Origin: Solimonas sp040066175
GTDB taxonomy: Bacteria; Pseudomonadota; Gammaproteobacteria; Nevskiales; Nevskiaceae
Direction of reading: 5' to 3'
Assembly: GCF_040066175.1 (NCBI RefSeq)
Contig: NZ_JBEAAM010000020.1
Span: 1-64,000, forward strand
Length of the DNA stretch: 64,000 nt
In this document: positions 26,805 to 34,835 of the stretch, piece by piece
Layout of the letters: each line of letters begins with the position of its first letter
How positions within the stretch are numbered: the stretch's first letter is position 1
Notes under the pieces: model-generated
What the model was told of the DNA's origin: nothing
What the model saw: the letters and a program-made list of their open reading frames with translations, nothing else
Databases searched by the model: none
Translations under genes and position numbers: made by a program

Positions 26805-26810
26805 AGGCGC

Positions 26811-27446
26811 TCAGCCGCCACTCAGCGGCGCGCCGGTCATGCGACGCAGCGCGCGCTGGATGTTGGAGCGCGCCATCGCTTCGTAACGGGCGCGGAACCA
26901 GTCGGTCCAGTAGATGTGCGGGCGCAGCAGCGCGTCGCGCAGGTCTTTCTTGCGCACGCTCTGGTAGAGCGACTGCGGCACGTGCCGGTGTTCCTGGCGG
27001 ATCTGGCGTTCGTACTCCGCGTAGCGCGCCGGCCGCGCGCCGAAGATCGCCTGGTCGATGTCGATCATCAGGCATTCGTCGTCGGTCTGGGGTTCTGCCT
27101 GTGCTGCGGTCGCCAGCACCAGTCCGTAGATGCGCTCGACGACGTCCGCGGAGGCGCCGGCAGCGGTCAGCGCACTCGCCGCCCATTCGGCGCTGCGCAG
27201 CTCGTTGTCGGCGCGGCGCACGTCGTAGTAGCCATCGTGGAACCAGATCGCCAGCTCCAGCTCGCGCGGGTGCCGGGCGAAGCCGCCGACCAGCTCGAAC
27301 AGGTCGAGACATTCGGCGACATGGTGCAGGGTATGGTAGGCACGACTCGGTTCGCTGTAGTGACGGCGCAGCTCCGCATGCGTCAGCGGATCGCCGCGCA
27401 AGCCCATTTCCGCGAAGATTTCCGACCACCGCGCCAGGTTGCTCAT
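26811..27446 (-). CDS. Predicted HD-type metal-dependent hydrolase
   Basis: A 211-residue protein of the uncharacterised bacterial family often described as predicted metal-dependent HD-superfamily phosphohydrolases. The RAYHTLHHVAECLDLF segment near residue 36 and LAIWFHDGYYDVRRADNE near 66 supply the H...HD metal ligands; a third acid lies in DDECLMIDIDQAIFG. The substrate is unknown. It converges on pspC and is divergent from the TetR gene. The longer frame upstream of 27446 is antisense to the TetR gene and was discarded; the ATG at 27446 gives the family's usual length. Confidence 0.75.
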   Translation of the reverse strand: MSNLARWSEIFAEMGLRGDPLTHAELRRHYSEPSRAYHTLHHVAECLDLFELVGGFARHPRELELAIWFHDGYYDVRRADNELRSAEWAASALTAAGASADVVERIYGLVLATAAQAEPQTDDECLMIDIDQAIFGARPARYAEYERQIRQEHRHVPQSLYQSVRKKDLRDALLRPHIYWTDWFRARYEAMARSNIQRALRRMTGAPLSGG

Positions 27447-27524
27447 GCTCCCGCATATTAGCGGTGGCTGCGCATCGGTTCGAGTTCGCGGACAATACCG
27501 CGCCTGATCCACTGCCTTCCGGAC

Positions 27525-28157
27525 ATGCCGCGCAAGCCTGCTCACGAGCGCTTCGACACCCTCGCCGCGATCGAGACCCGCGCCTTCGAGCTGTTCGGCC
27601 GCTTCGGCTACGAGGGTGTGTCGATCGGTGACATCGCCAAGGCGGCGCGGATTTCCAAGGGTGCGCTGTACTGGCACTTCAGCGGCAAGGAGGAGCTCTA
27701 CCTCGACTGCCTGAAGCGGCTGCACGCCATCTTCGACAGCTACATCCTCGAACCGATGCGCCGTGAACCCGACCCGATCCGGTCGATCATGCTGTTGTTC
27801 TCCGGGCTGCAGCGCATGCTGCAGGATCCCCGTGTCGAGAACGGCATCGCCGGGTACTGGCTGACGCCATCGACCCCGGAGACGGCGCAGATCGATGCCG
27901 CCCAACGCGCGTTCGAGGCCGGCGCGATCGCGATCCTGCGCGACGTCCTGCAGCGCGGCGTGGACCGGCGGCAGCTGGATTTCGCCGGCGACCTCGACGA
28001 GCTGGCGCGCGCCACGATCTCGTTGGTCGAGGCCTGCGTGCTGCCGCTGCGTCACCGCAGCGCCGACGAGGTTCATGGCATGCTTGCGGTCATGGCACGC
28101 ACGATGTTCCGTGCCTACGCGCGCTCCGACGACGTCCTGCGTCTGGCGTTTCCGTGA
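27525..28157 (+). CDS. TetR/AcrR family transcriptional regulator
   Basis: A 210-residue TetR-type repressor. The N-terminal HTH (about residues 10-58) contains ELFGRFGYEGVSIGDIAKAA and ISKGALYWHFSGKEELYLDCL, closely matching the family. The C-terminal domain is the variable ligand-binding part. It is followed after 29 bases by an RND adaptor gene and then an MMPL exporter, so it most likely represses that set in response to a compound they export. This is inference from position. Confidence 0.9.
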   Translation: MPRKPAHERFDTLAAIETRAFELFGRFGYEGVSIGDIAKAARISKGALYWHFSGKEELYLDCLKRLHAIFDSYILEPMRREPDPIRSIMLLFSGLQRMLQDPRVENGIAGYWLTPSTPETAQIDAAQRAFEAGAIAILRDVLQRGVDRRQLDFAGDLDELARATISLVEACVLPLRHRSADEVHGMLAVMARTMFRAYARSDDVLRLAFP

Positions 28158-28186
28158 CCGCGACTTCAGACCATGCCTGACTGTCC

Positions 28187-29221
28187 ATGAATCCGCGCCA
28201 CCGCGCACTCTGGCTGATCCTGTGCCTGACCGCCTGCTCCGGCGGACATGCCCCTTCCGCGGAATCCGCGCGTGCCGCACCGGCCGACGCGGTGCCGGTC
28301 GAAGTGCAGCGTGTCGCGCCCGGAGCGGTCCGCGAGGAACTCACGGCGGTCGGCAGTCTGCGCGCCGATGAATCGGTGGTCGTGCGCCCCGAGATCGCGG
28401 GCCGGATCGTCCGCATCGGTTTCACCGAGGGACAGGCCGTCGCGCGCGGGCAACTGCTGTTCGAACTCGATGACGCGGTGCAGCGCGCCGAGGTGGACCA
28501 GGCCCGCGCCAATCTGCAGCTCGCGCAACGCAGCTTCGACCGGGCCGGCGAGCTGTACGGCCGCCAGCTGCTGTCGCAGTCCGATCGCGACCAGGCGGCC
28601 GCAAGCCGCGACCAGGCGGCGGCGACCCTGGCATTGGCGCAGGCGCGCCTCGACAAGACACGCATCGTCGCGCCGTTTGCGGGCATCGCCGGCATCCGGC
28701 TGGTCAGCCCCGGCGACTACGTCGCCGCGGGCCAGGATCTGGTCAATCTCGAGTCCATGCAGTCCCTGAAGGTCGATTTCCGGGTGGACGAAAGCGCGCT
28801 GCCGCGCATCGCCGCGGGCCAGAAGATCGAGGTGGAGGTGGATGCCTATCCGCGCCGGCGCTTCGAGGGCGAGGTGTATGCGATCGACCCGCGCATCGCC
28901 GATGCCACGCGCTCGCTGGCCCTGCGCGCCCGGCTGCCCAACCCCGGTGGCGAACTGCGCCCAGGGCAGTTCGCCCGCATCCGCCTCGCCGTGGCGCAAC
29001 GGCAGGACGCCGTCGTCGTTCCCGAGCAGGCGATCTTTCCGCGCGGCGACCGTCTGTTCGTGTACGTCGTCGAGTCCGGATCGGCACGCCTGCGCGAAGT
29101 CCGCGTCGGCCAGCGCAGTCCGGGTCAGGCGGAGATCGTGGAGGGTCTCGCCGTCGGCGAGACTCTGGTCGTGACCGGATTGCAGCGCCTCGGCGACGGT
29201 ACGCCGGTGAAAGACAACTGA
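28187..29221 (+). CDS. RND efflux periplasmic adaptor (membrane fusion lipoprotein)
   Basis: A 344-residue adaptor with a lipoprotein signal (lipobox LTAC, Cys 17). The order is typical: beta-barrel strand, lipoyl half (VVVRPEIAGRIVRIGFTEGQAV), an alpha-hairpin coiled coil (about 100-150), the second lipoyl half (TRIVAPFAGIAGIRLVSPGDYV), and beta-barrel plus membrane-proximal domains to the end. Adaptors of this type normally pair with a HAE1 pump such as the one at 20725. Here the downstream neighbour is instead an MMPL exporter, which normally does not need one. The gene follows a TetR regulator. Confidence 0.9.
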   Translation: MNPRHRALWLILCLTACSGGHAPSAESARAAPADAVPVEVQRVAPGAVREELTAVGSLRADESVVVRPEIAGRIVRIGFTEGQAVARGQLLFELDDAVQRAEVDQARANLQLAQRSFDRAGELYGRQLLSQSDRDQAAASRDQAAATLALAQARLDKTRIVAPFAGIAGIRLVSPGDYVAAGQDLVNLESMQSLKVDFRVDESALPRIAAGQKIEVEVDAYPRRRFEGEVYAIDPRIADATRSLALRARLPNPGGELRPGQFARIRLAVAQRQDAVVVPEQAIFPRGDRLFVYVVESGSARLREVRVGQRSPGQAEIVEGLAVGETLVVTGLQRLGDGTPVKDN

Positions 29222-29301
29222 GCCGGTCATCTGAAGTTCGGGGATAAGGATGTCCCCGTCTTGCGCAGGATGCGCACCAGGACGCGCATACGGAGGAGAC
29301 G

Positions 29302-31668
29302 GTGGGACCTGTCGCAGAACGGATACTCGGCTTCTTCATCGCGGTGGTCTATGGTCGTCGCTGGCTGACCTTCGCGGTGCTCGCGGCCTTCACGGTCTGG
29401 ATGGCGGTGCTGGCCACCCGACTGCAGCCGAGCGCGGGCTTCGAGAAGCAGATCCCGCTCGGCCACCCTTACATGCAGGTGTTCAAGCAGTACGAACAGG
29501 CCTTCGGTGGTGCCAACCTGATCTCGCTGGCGCTGATCAACCGCAGCGGCGACATCTACGACGCCCGTTTCCTCGAAACGCTGCGCAAGGTCACCGACGA
29601 GGTGTTCTTCCTGCCCGGCGTGGATCGGTCGCGCGTCACCTCGCTGTTCACGCCCGGGGTGCGCTACATCGAGATCGTCGAAGGTGGCTTCGAGTCCGGC
29701 GACGTCGTGCCGCGCAACTACACGCCGTCGCCGGACATGCTCGCGCTGATCCGCGAGAACGTCGGCAAGGCGGGCATCATCGGCCGCCTGGTGTCGGCGG
29801 ACCAGCACGGCGCGATGATCGTCGCCGAACTGCTGGAGATCCACCCGGAAACCGGCGAACGGCTCGATTACGCCGCCGTCGCCCGGCAGCTCGAAGACAT
29901 CCGCAGCCGCTTCGCCGGCGATGGCATCGACATCCACATCATCGGCTTCGCCAAGGTCGTGGGCGATGTCACCGACGCCAGCCTGGAAGTGGTCGGCTTC
30001 TTCGCGTTCGCGCTGTTCTCGACCGTGCTGCTGCTGTGGCTGTTCTGCGGCTCGTTCCGCCTGTCGCTGCTGCCCCTGTCGGCGGCCCTCACGGCGGTGG
30101 TCTGGGAACTGGGCCTGCTGCGCCTGACCGGCTTCGGACTGGATCCTTTCGCGATCCTCGTGCCTTTCCTGATCCTGTCGATCGGCGTGTCGCACGGCGT
30201 CCAGTACATCAACGCCTGGGGTCACGAGGTCGCGGAGAACGGACGCAACTCCTTCGATGCCTCGGTGCAGACGTTCCGTCAGCTGTTCATTCCGGGCACG
30301 GTCGCGATCGTCACCGATGTCATCGGCTTCGCGACGCTGGGGTTCATCAAGATCGACATCGTGCGCGAGATGGCGTTCAACGCAGCGATGGGCATGGCCG
30401 CGGTGATCGTCACCAACAAGATGATGCTGCCGATCGTGCTGTCCTGGGTCGGATTGCCGGACGTGGAGAAGTTCCGGCGCCGCGCCCAGCTGCGCATCGC
30501 CCTCGCCGACCGGCTGTGGCAGCGGCTCTCCGCGTTCGCCACGCGCGGCTACGCGATGACGGCACTGCTCGCCGCATTGCTGGCACTGGGCTGGGCCCTG
30601 GCCAAGTACCCGGAGCTGACCGTCGGCGATCGCCAAGTCGGTGTGCCGGAACTGCGTCCCGACAGCCGCTACAACATCGATTCGCGGCGCATCGCCGAGA
30701 ACTTCGCGATCGGCGTCGATCTGCTCAAGGTGCTGGCCGTGGCCGGCGAATACGGCTGTGTCGCGCCGGAGAAGATGGAAGTCATCGACCGCTTCAGCTG
30801 GCACATGGAGAACACGCCAGGCGTGCAGTCGGTGATGTCGCTGCCGCAGCTGGCGCGGCAGGTGCGGGCGGCCTGGTACGAGGGCTCGATCAAGTGGCGC
30901 GTGCTGCCGCGCAATGAAGGCGGCCTTGCCCACCTCGTGTCGCCGGTACCGACCTCGCTGGGTCTCAACAACCCGGATTGCAGCGTGATGCCGGTGCTGG
31001 TCTTCACGGCCGATCACCGCGCCGAGACCATCGACCGCATCGTCGCGGCGGTCAAGCGCTTCAACACGGACAATGCCGATGCCGGCGTCGATTTCAAGCT
31101 CGCGTCCGGCAACGTCGGCGTGATGGCCGCGACCAACGAGGAAATCCGGGCGCGCGAGCTGCTGGTGATCATCTGGGTGCACGCGACGCTGGGTCTGTTC
31201 GCCTGGCTGTCGTTCCGCACACTGGCCAGCGTGGTCTGCATCCTGACGCCGCTGGTGTTGTGCTCGTTGCTGACCTACGGCCTGATGGCGACGCTCGGCA
31301 TCGGCATGAAGCCGGCCACCTTGCCGGTGGCGGCCTTCGGCGTCGGCATCGGCGTGGATTACAGCATCTACCTGTGGAGCGTGTTCGCCCGGCACATCGA
31401 GACCGGCGAGCCGCTGCGCGCGGCGTACTTCCAGGCCCTGCGCCATACCGGCAAGGCCGTGGTGTTCACCTCGGCCTCGCTACTGATCAGCGTCTGTACC
31501 TGGCTGTTCTCCGGCCTGCAGTTCCAGGCGGACATGGGCCTGCTGCTGCTGTTCATGTTCAGCACCAACCTGCTTGGCGCGATCGTGCTGCTGCCGGCGC
31601 TGGCCTGGCTGGTCCTGCCGGCGCGCCGGTCCGCGGATTCAGGTCAAGGCGCGGCGCCGCGGGCATAA
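29302..31668 (+). CDS. MMPL-family RND exporter (lipid or hydrophobe transporter)
   Basis: A 788-residue RND-superfamily protein with two MMPL-type blocks. Each has one helix, a large periplasmic loop and a run of five helices: the first at about 215-410 (FFAFALFSTVLLLWLFCGSF, FLILSIGVSHGVQYI) and the second at about 615-780 (FGVGIGVDYSIYLWSVFARH). It is shorter than drug-efflux RND pumps and belongs with the predicted exporters of lipids and hydrophobic compounds. The GTG start has a GGAGGAGAC ribosome binding site. The DUF1329 gene follows 25 bases later. In other proteobacteria MMPL, DUF1302 and DUF1329 genes commonly sit together; DUF1302 is missing here. Confidence 0.87.
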   Translation: MGPVAERILGFFIAVVYGRRWLTFAVLAAFTVWMAVLATRLQPSAGFEKQIPLGHPYMQVFKQYEQAFGGANLISLALINRSGDIYDARFLETLRKVTDEVFFLPGVDRSRVTSLFTPGVRYIEIVEGGFESGDVVPRNYTPSPDMLALIRENVGKAGIIGRLVSADQHGAMIVAELLEIHPETGERLDYAAVARQLEDIRSRFAGDGIDIHIIGFAKVVGDVTDASLEVVGFFAFALFSTVLLLWLFCGSFRLSLLPLSAALTAVVWELGLLRLTGFGLDPFAILVPFLILSIGVSHGVQYINAWGHEVAENGRNSFDASVQTFRQLFIPGTVAIVTDVIGFATLGFIKIDIVREMAFNAAMGMAAVIVTNKMMLPIVLSWVGLPDVEKFRRRAQLRIALADRLWQRLSAFATRGYAMTALLAALLALGWALAKYPELTVGDRQVGVPELRPDSRYNIDSRRIAENFAIGVDLLKVLAVAGEYGCVAPEKMEVIDRFSWHMENTPGVQSVMSLPQLARQVRAAWYEGSIKWRVLPRNEGGLAHLVSPVPTSLGLNNPDCSVMPVLVFTADHRAETIDRIVAAVKRFNTDNADAGVDFKLASGNVGVMAATNEEIRARELLVIIWVHATLGLFAWLSFRTLASVVCILTPLVLCSLLTYGLMATLGIGMKPATLPVAAFGVGIGVDYSIYLWSVFARHIETGEPLRAAYFQALRHTGKAVVFTSASLLISVCTWLFSGLQFQADMGLLLLFMFSTNLLGAIVLLPALAWLVLPARRSADSGQGAAPRA

Positions 31669-31693
31669 TCGAAACACACTGAGGAGAGGTGCC

Positions 31694-33082
31694 GTGGGTG
31701 CACGGCACACGACGACCATGCGAGATGCCCGATTCGAGTTCCGTTCCGCGACTGCGCTGGTCGCGCTCTGTGCATACCTGGTCGCGCCTTTGCTGCAGGC
31801 CAAGGTGCCGGCCGCCGAGGCGCAGCGGCTGGACAAGGAGCTGACGCCGATCGGCGCGGAGCGTGCCGGCAGCGCCGACGGCGTGATCCCGGCGTGGAGC
31901 GGCGGCCTGCCGCAGCGCGACATGCCGCGCGGCGACAACCCCTTCGCCGCTGACAAGCCGCTGTACACGATCACGGCGCAGAACCTACAGCAGTACGCGC
32001 CGCTGCTCAGCGAGGGCTACAAGGCACTGTTCAAGACCTTCCCCGACTACAAGATGATCGTGTACCCGACGCGGCGTTCCGCGTCGTATCCGCAATGGTT
32101 CTACGACGCCACGCGCGCCAATGCCACGAAGGTGGAACTGACCAATCAGGGCTACGGCTTCTGCTGTGCGGCGCAGGGCTATCCCTTCCCCATCCCCGGC
32201 AATGGCACCGAGGTGATGTGGAATCACATCATGCGCTACAACACCAAGGGCTATAAGGGCTTCGTCAACGTCGCCGCGACCGCGGCCGACGGCTCTTACG
32301 TGGTCGAGCGCAATTACCTGGAGCTGACCTACGTCTACAACAACGTGAAGTCCACGGTGGATTCGCTCAAGGGCATGAACCTGTATGCCCTGGTCAAGAC
32401 CATCTCGCCGCCGAACAAGGCCGGTGAGGCGAATCTCCTGCACGTACCGATCGACCGCATCAAGGACCAGACTGGCGTCTGGGTGTACAACAACAGCATC
32501 GGTCGCTCGCGGCGCATCGGCGAGGTCGGCTACGACAACCCCCTGTTCGACGGTCTGATGACGCACGACCAGCTCGACATGTTCAACGGGCCGCTGGACC
32601 GCTACACGATCAAGCTGGTGGGCAAGAAGGAGATGCTGATCCCGTACAACAGCTACCGGCTGTACGACCCGAAGCTGAAGTACAAGGACATCCTGCAGAA
32701 GGGCCACATCAATCAGGATCTCGCGCGCTACGAACGCCATCGTGTCTGGGTGATCGAGGCCGAGGTGCGCGCGGGCTACGCGCATCGCTACAAGAAGCGC
32801 ACGTTCTACCTGGACGAGGATTCGTGGATCGTGCACCTGCAGGACATGTACGACGAACGCGACCAGTTCTGGCGCACGGCCGAGTCGCACTCGATCACCT
32901 TCGCCAACGTCCCGGTCGTGATCAACGGCGTGCAGGTCCACTACGACCTGCAGTCGCGGCGCTACGTGGCGATCAACCTCACCAACGAGGAGCGCAAGCT
33001 GATCGAGTACGACTGGGAGATGGATCCGTCCTACTTCTCCCCCGCAACCCTCAAGCGCTTCGCCACGACCTCGCAGAAGTAA
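31694..33082 (+). CDS. DUF1329 family outer-membrane-associated protein
   Basis: A 462-residue DUF1329 protein, a LolB/LolA-like beta fold predicted to bind lipids in the periplasm. The GTG at 31694 sits seven bases after GAGGAG; the alternative ATG at 31718 starts at the signal peptide region (RSATALVALCAYLVAPLLQA). Family features include TPIGAERAGSADGVIPAWSGG, the YPTRRSASYPQW stretch and an Asp/Tyr-rich middle. DUF1329 partners of MMPL exporters are thought to help move hydrophobic material through the envelope, without direct biochemical proof that I know of. Confidence 0.85.
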   Translation: MGARHTTTMRDARFEFRSATALVALCAYLVAPLLQAKVPAAEAQRLDKELTPIGAERAGSADGVIPAWSGGLPQRDMPRGDNPFAADKPLYTITAQNLQQYAPLLSEGYKALFKTFPDYKMIVYPTRRSASYPQWFYDATRANATKVELTNQGYGFCCAAQGYPFPIPGNGTEVMWNHIMRYNTKGYKGFVNVAATAADGSYVVERNYLELTYVYNNVKSTVDSLKGMNLYALVKTISPPNKAGEANLLHVPIDRIKDQTGVWVYNNSIGRSRRIGEVGYDNPLFDGLMTHDQLDMFNGPLDRYTIKLVGKKEMLIPYNSYRLYDPKLKYKDILQKGHINQDLARYERHRVWVIEAEVRAGYAHRYKKRTFYLDEDSWIVHLQDMYDERDQFWRTAESHSITFANVPVVINGVQVHYDLQSRRYVAINLTNEERKLIEYDWEMDPSYFSPATLKRFATTSQK

Positions 33083-33100
33083 AGGACGAGCAGCGTGGAG

Positions 33101-33192
33101 GGCGATGGACCCGGCGAGACCTGACTCGATGTCATCGGGTTCATCCATCGCCGGCGCATGGTGCCGCCACCCGGCGGTAGCGCAGCCGCCGG
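33101..33192. other. Pair of intergenic hairpins after the DUF1329 gene
   Basis: GGCGATGGA (33101-33109) pairs with TCCATCGCC (33144-33152), and CCGGCGG (33171-33177) pairs with CCGCCGG (33186-33192). There is no T run, so these are not classical terminators, but they fill half of the 185-base gap before the next gene and could stabilise or end the upstream message. Confidence 0.4.
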
Positions 33193-33267
33193 AGTTCAGT
33201 ACGAATTCAGCTCGCGAGCCTAGGCTCGGACACACACACCTGAGCGTGGGCAATCGCGGAGTCCGCC

Positions 33268-33810
33268 ATGAAACAACCGAGCCTCGTCGCCATTTTCGCG
33301 TTGGCTTTCGTGACCCCCGCGGCGTTCGCCGATCACGGCCGGTACGGTCGTGACGATCTCGAATTCGCGCGTGTGGTCAGCGCAACGCCGGTCTATCGGA
33401 CGGTTCGCATCGAGGAACCCAGCCGCGAGTGCTGGGATGAACGGGTCGTCTATCCGGGCGGGTATCGCCGCGAGGATCTCGCGGCCGGAACCGTCGTCGG
33501 CGCGATCGCCGGCGGTGTCGCCGGGCATCAGTTCGGCAAGGGGCGCGGGCGTGACGCCGCCACGGTGCTCGGCGTGCTGGTCGGCGCGAGCCTCGGACAG
33601 CAGGCGATGGCCGCGCAGAGGCCGCCGCGCGCCGAGCGCGTCACCTACGAGCAGCGCTGCCGTCCGGTCCAGGCAGTCCGCTACGAGCAACGACTCGACG
33701 GCTACGACGTCGCCTACCGCTACAACGGCCGCATCTACCACACACGCATGCCCTACGATCCCGGCCATCGCATCGCGGTGCAGGTCGACGTGCGGCCGGC
33801 GGGCTACTAA
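33268..33810 (+). CDS. Glycine-zipper 2TM-domain envelope protein
   Basis: A 180-residue exported protein. A signal peptide (LVAIFALAFVTPAAFA) is followed by a segment containing one cysteine, then a glycine zipper at about 72-115 (GTVVGAIAGGVAGHQFG and VLGVLVGASLGQQ), which inserts in or packs against a membrane. The C-terminal part has Tyr/Arg-rich repeats (YEQRCRPV, YEQRLDGYDVAYRYNG). This architecture is shared with outer-membrane SlyB/Rick17kDa-like proteins. In enterobacteria SlyB belongs to the PhoP regulon, and a PhoP/PhoQ-like pair lies just downstream; a link is speculative. Confidence 0.8.
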   Translation: MKQPSLVAIFALAFVTPAAFADHGRYGRDDLEFARVVSATPVYRTVRIEEPSRECWDERVVYPGGYRREDLAAGTVVGAIAGGVAGHQFGKGRGRDAATVLGVLVGASLGQQAMAAQRPPRAERVTYEQRCRPVQAVRYEQRLDGYDVAYRYNGRIYHTRMPYDPGHRIAVQVDVRPAGY

Positions 33811-33819
33811 AGTTGTAGG

Positions 33820-34122
33820 ATGCGACGCCCCGTATTGATGCTGTGCCTGCTGGCTGCGATCGGAACGACGCCGGCGCAGGCGCGGCCCGACGCGGACCGC
33901 GACCCGCCCGGACGTATCGTCGAGCCGGTCGCGCCTGGGCCGGCGCGCGATCCGCTGGCGGCAGAGCTGAATGGTCACCGCTCGCTGTCGCCAGCCGAGG
34001 CGGCGCGGCTCGCGCAGCGCCGCTACGGTGGCCGTGTGCTGGCCGTCGAACCGGAGGGGCGCGGGTACCGCGTCAAGCTGCTGCGCAACGGCGAAGTCCG
34101 CAGCTATCAGGTCGATCCATAG
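33820..34122 (+). CDS. Small exported PepSY-like protein
   Basis: A 100-residue protein with a signal peptide (VLMLCLLAAIGTTPAQA). The mature part ends in one PepSY-like module of about 50 residues (LSPAEAARLAQRRYGGRVLAVEPEGRGYRVKLL split over the helix and sheet). PepSY domains are inhibitory or regulatory periplasmic modules. The gene starts 9 bases after the glycine-zipper gene and 10 bases before the response regulator, so it is probably part of the two-component operon and may tune its sensor. Confidence 0.75.
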   Translation: MRRPVLMLCLLAAIGTTPAQARPDADRDPPGRIVEPVAPGPARDPLAAELNGHRSLSPAEAARLAQRRYGGRVLAVEPEGRGYRVKLLRNGEVRSYQVDP

Positions 34123-34132
34123 GAAGACATCC

Positions 34133-34810
34133 ATGCGTGCACTGGTCATCGAGGACGACGCCGCGCTGCGCGAACAGGTCGTGCGCTTTCTGGCCGAGGA
34201 CGGCTTCGCGGTGGATGCCGCCGCCGACGGCAACCAGGGCGCCTACATGGCGGAGGAGTATCCCACCGACATTGCCGTCATCGATCTCGGCCTGCCCGGC
34301 GTGCCGGGCATCGACATCATCCGCCGCGCGCGTGCCAGCGGGCGCAAGTATCCGGTCCTGATCCTGACCGCGCGGGACGGCTGGCAGTCGAAGGTCGAAG
34401 GACTGGAAGCCGGCGCCGACGACTATCTCGTCAAGCCCTTCCACCGCGAGGAGTTCCTGGCACGCGTGCGCGCGCTGCTGCGCCGCTCCGGTGGCTGGGC
34501 ATCGGCGCAGCTGGTCTCCGGCCCCTATGTCGTCGATCTCGGTGCCAAGACCGTCGCGGCCGACGGCAAGCCGGTGGAGCTGACCAGCTACGAGTTCCGC
34601 GTGCTCGAACACTTGCTGACCCGCGCCGGCAAGGTCGTCTCCAAGACCGAGCTGACCGAGCACCTGTACCCGGAGAACGAAGAGCGCGACAGCAACGTCA
34701 TCGAGGTGTTCATCCGCCGCCTGCGCGCCAAGCTCGATCCGAACGGCCAGTACAACCCGATCACGACGCTGCGCGGCGCCGGCTACCGCTGGGACTTGCC
34801 GCGCAGTTGA
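34133..34810 (+). CDS. PhoP/QseB-type response regulator
   Basis: A 225-residue OmpR-family regulator. In the receiver domain the acid pocket is E7, D8, D9, the phosphorylated aspartate is D51 (VIDLGLPG) and the conserved lysine is K101 (YLVKPF). The C-terminal winged helix (about 130-222) includes ELTSYEFRVLEHLL and NVIEVFIRRLRAKL and the usual GAGYRW end. Sequence and partner are most like PhoP. The kinase gene follows 25 bases later. Confidence 0.93.
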   Translation: MRALVIEDDAALREQVVRFLAEDGFAVDAAADGNQGAYMAEEYPTDIAVIDLGLPGVPGIDIIRRARASGRKYPVLILTARDGWQSKVEGLEAGADDYLVKPFHREEFLARVRALLRRSGGWASAQLVSGPYVVDLGAKTVAADGKPVELTSYEFRVLEHLLTRAGKVVSKTELTEHLYPENEERDSNVIEVFIRRLRAKLDPNGQYNPITTLRGAGYRWDLPRS

Positions 34811-34835
34811 ATCGCCGAAGGCCGCGAGTCGGGCG

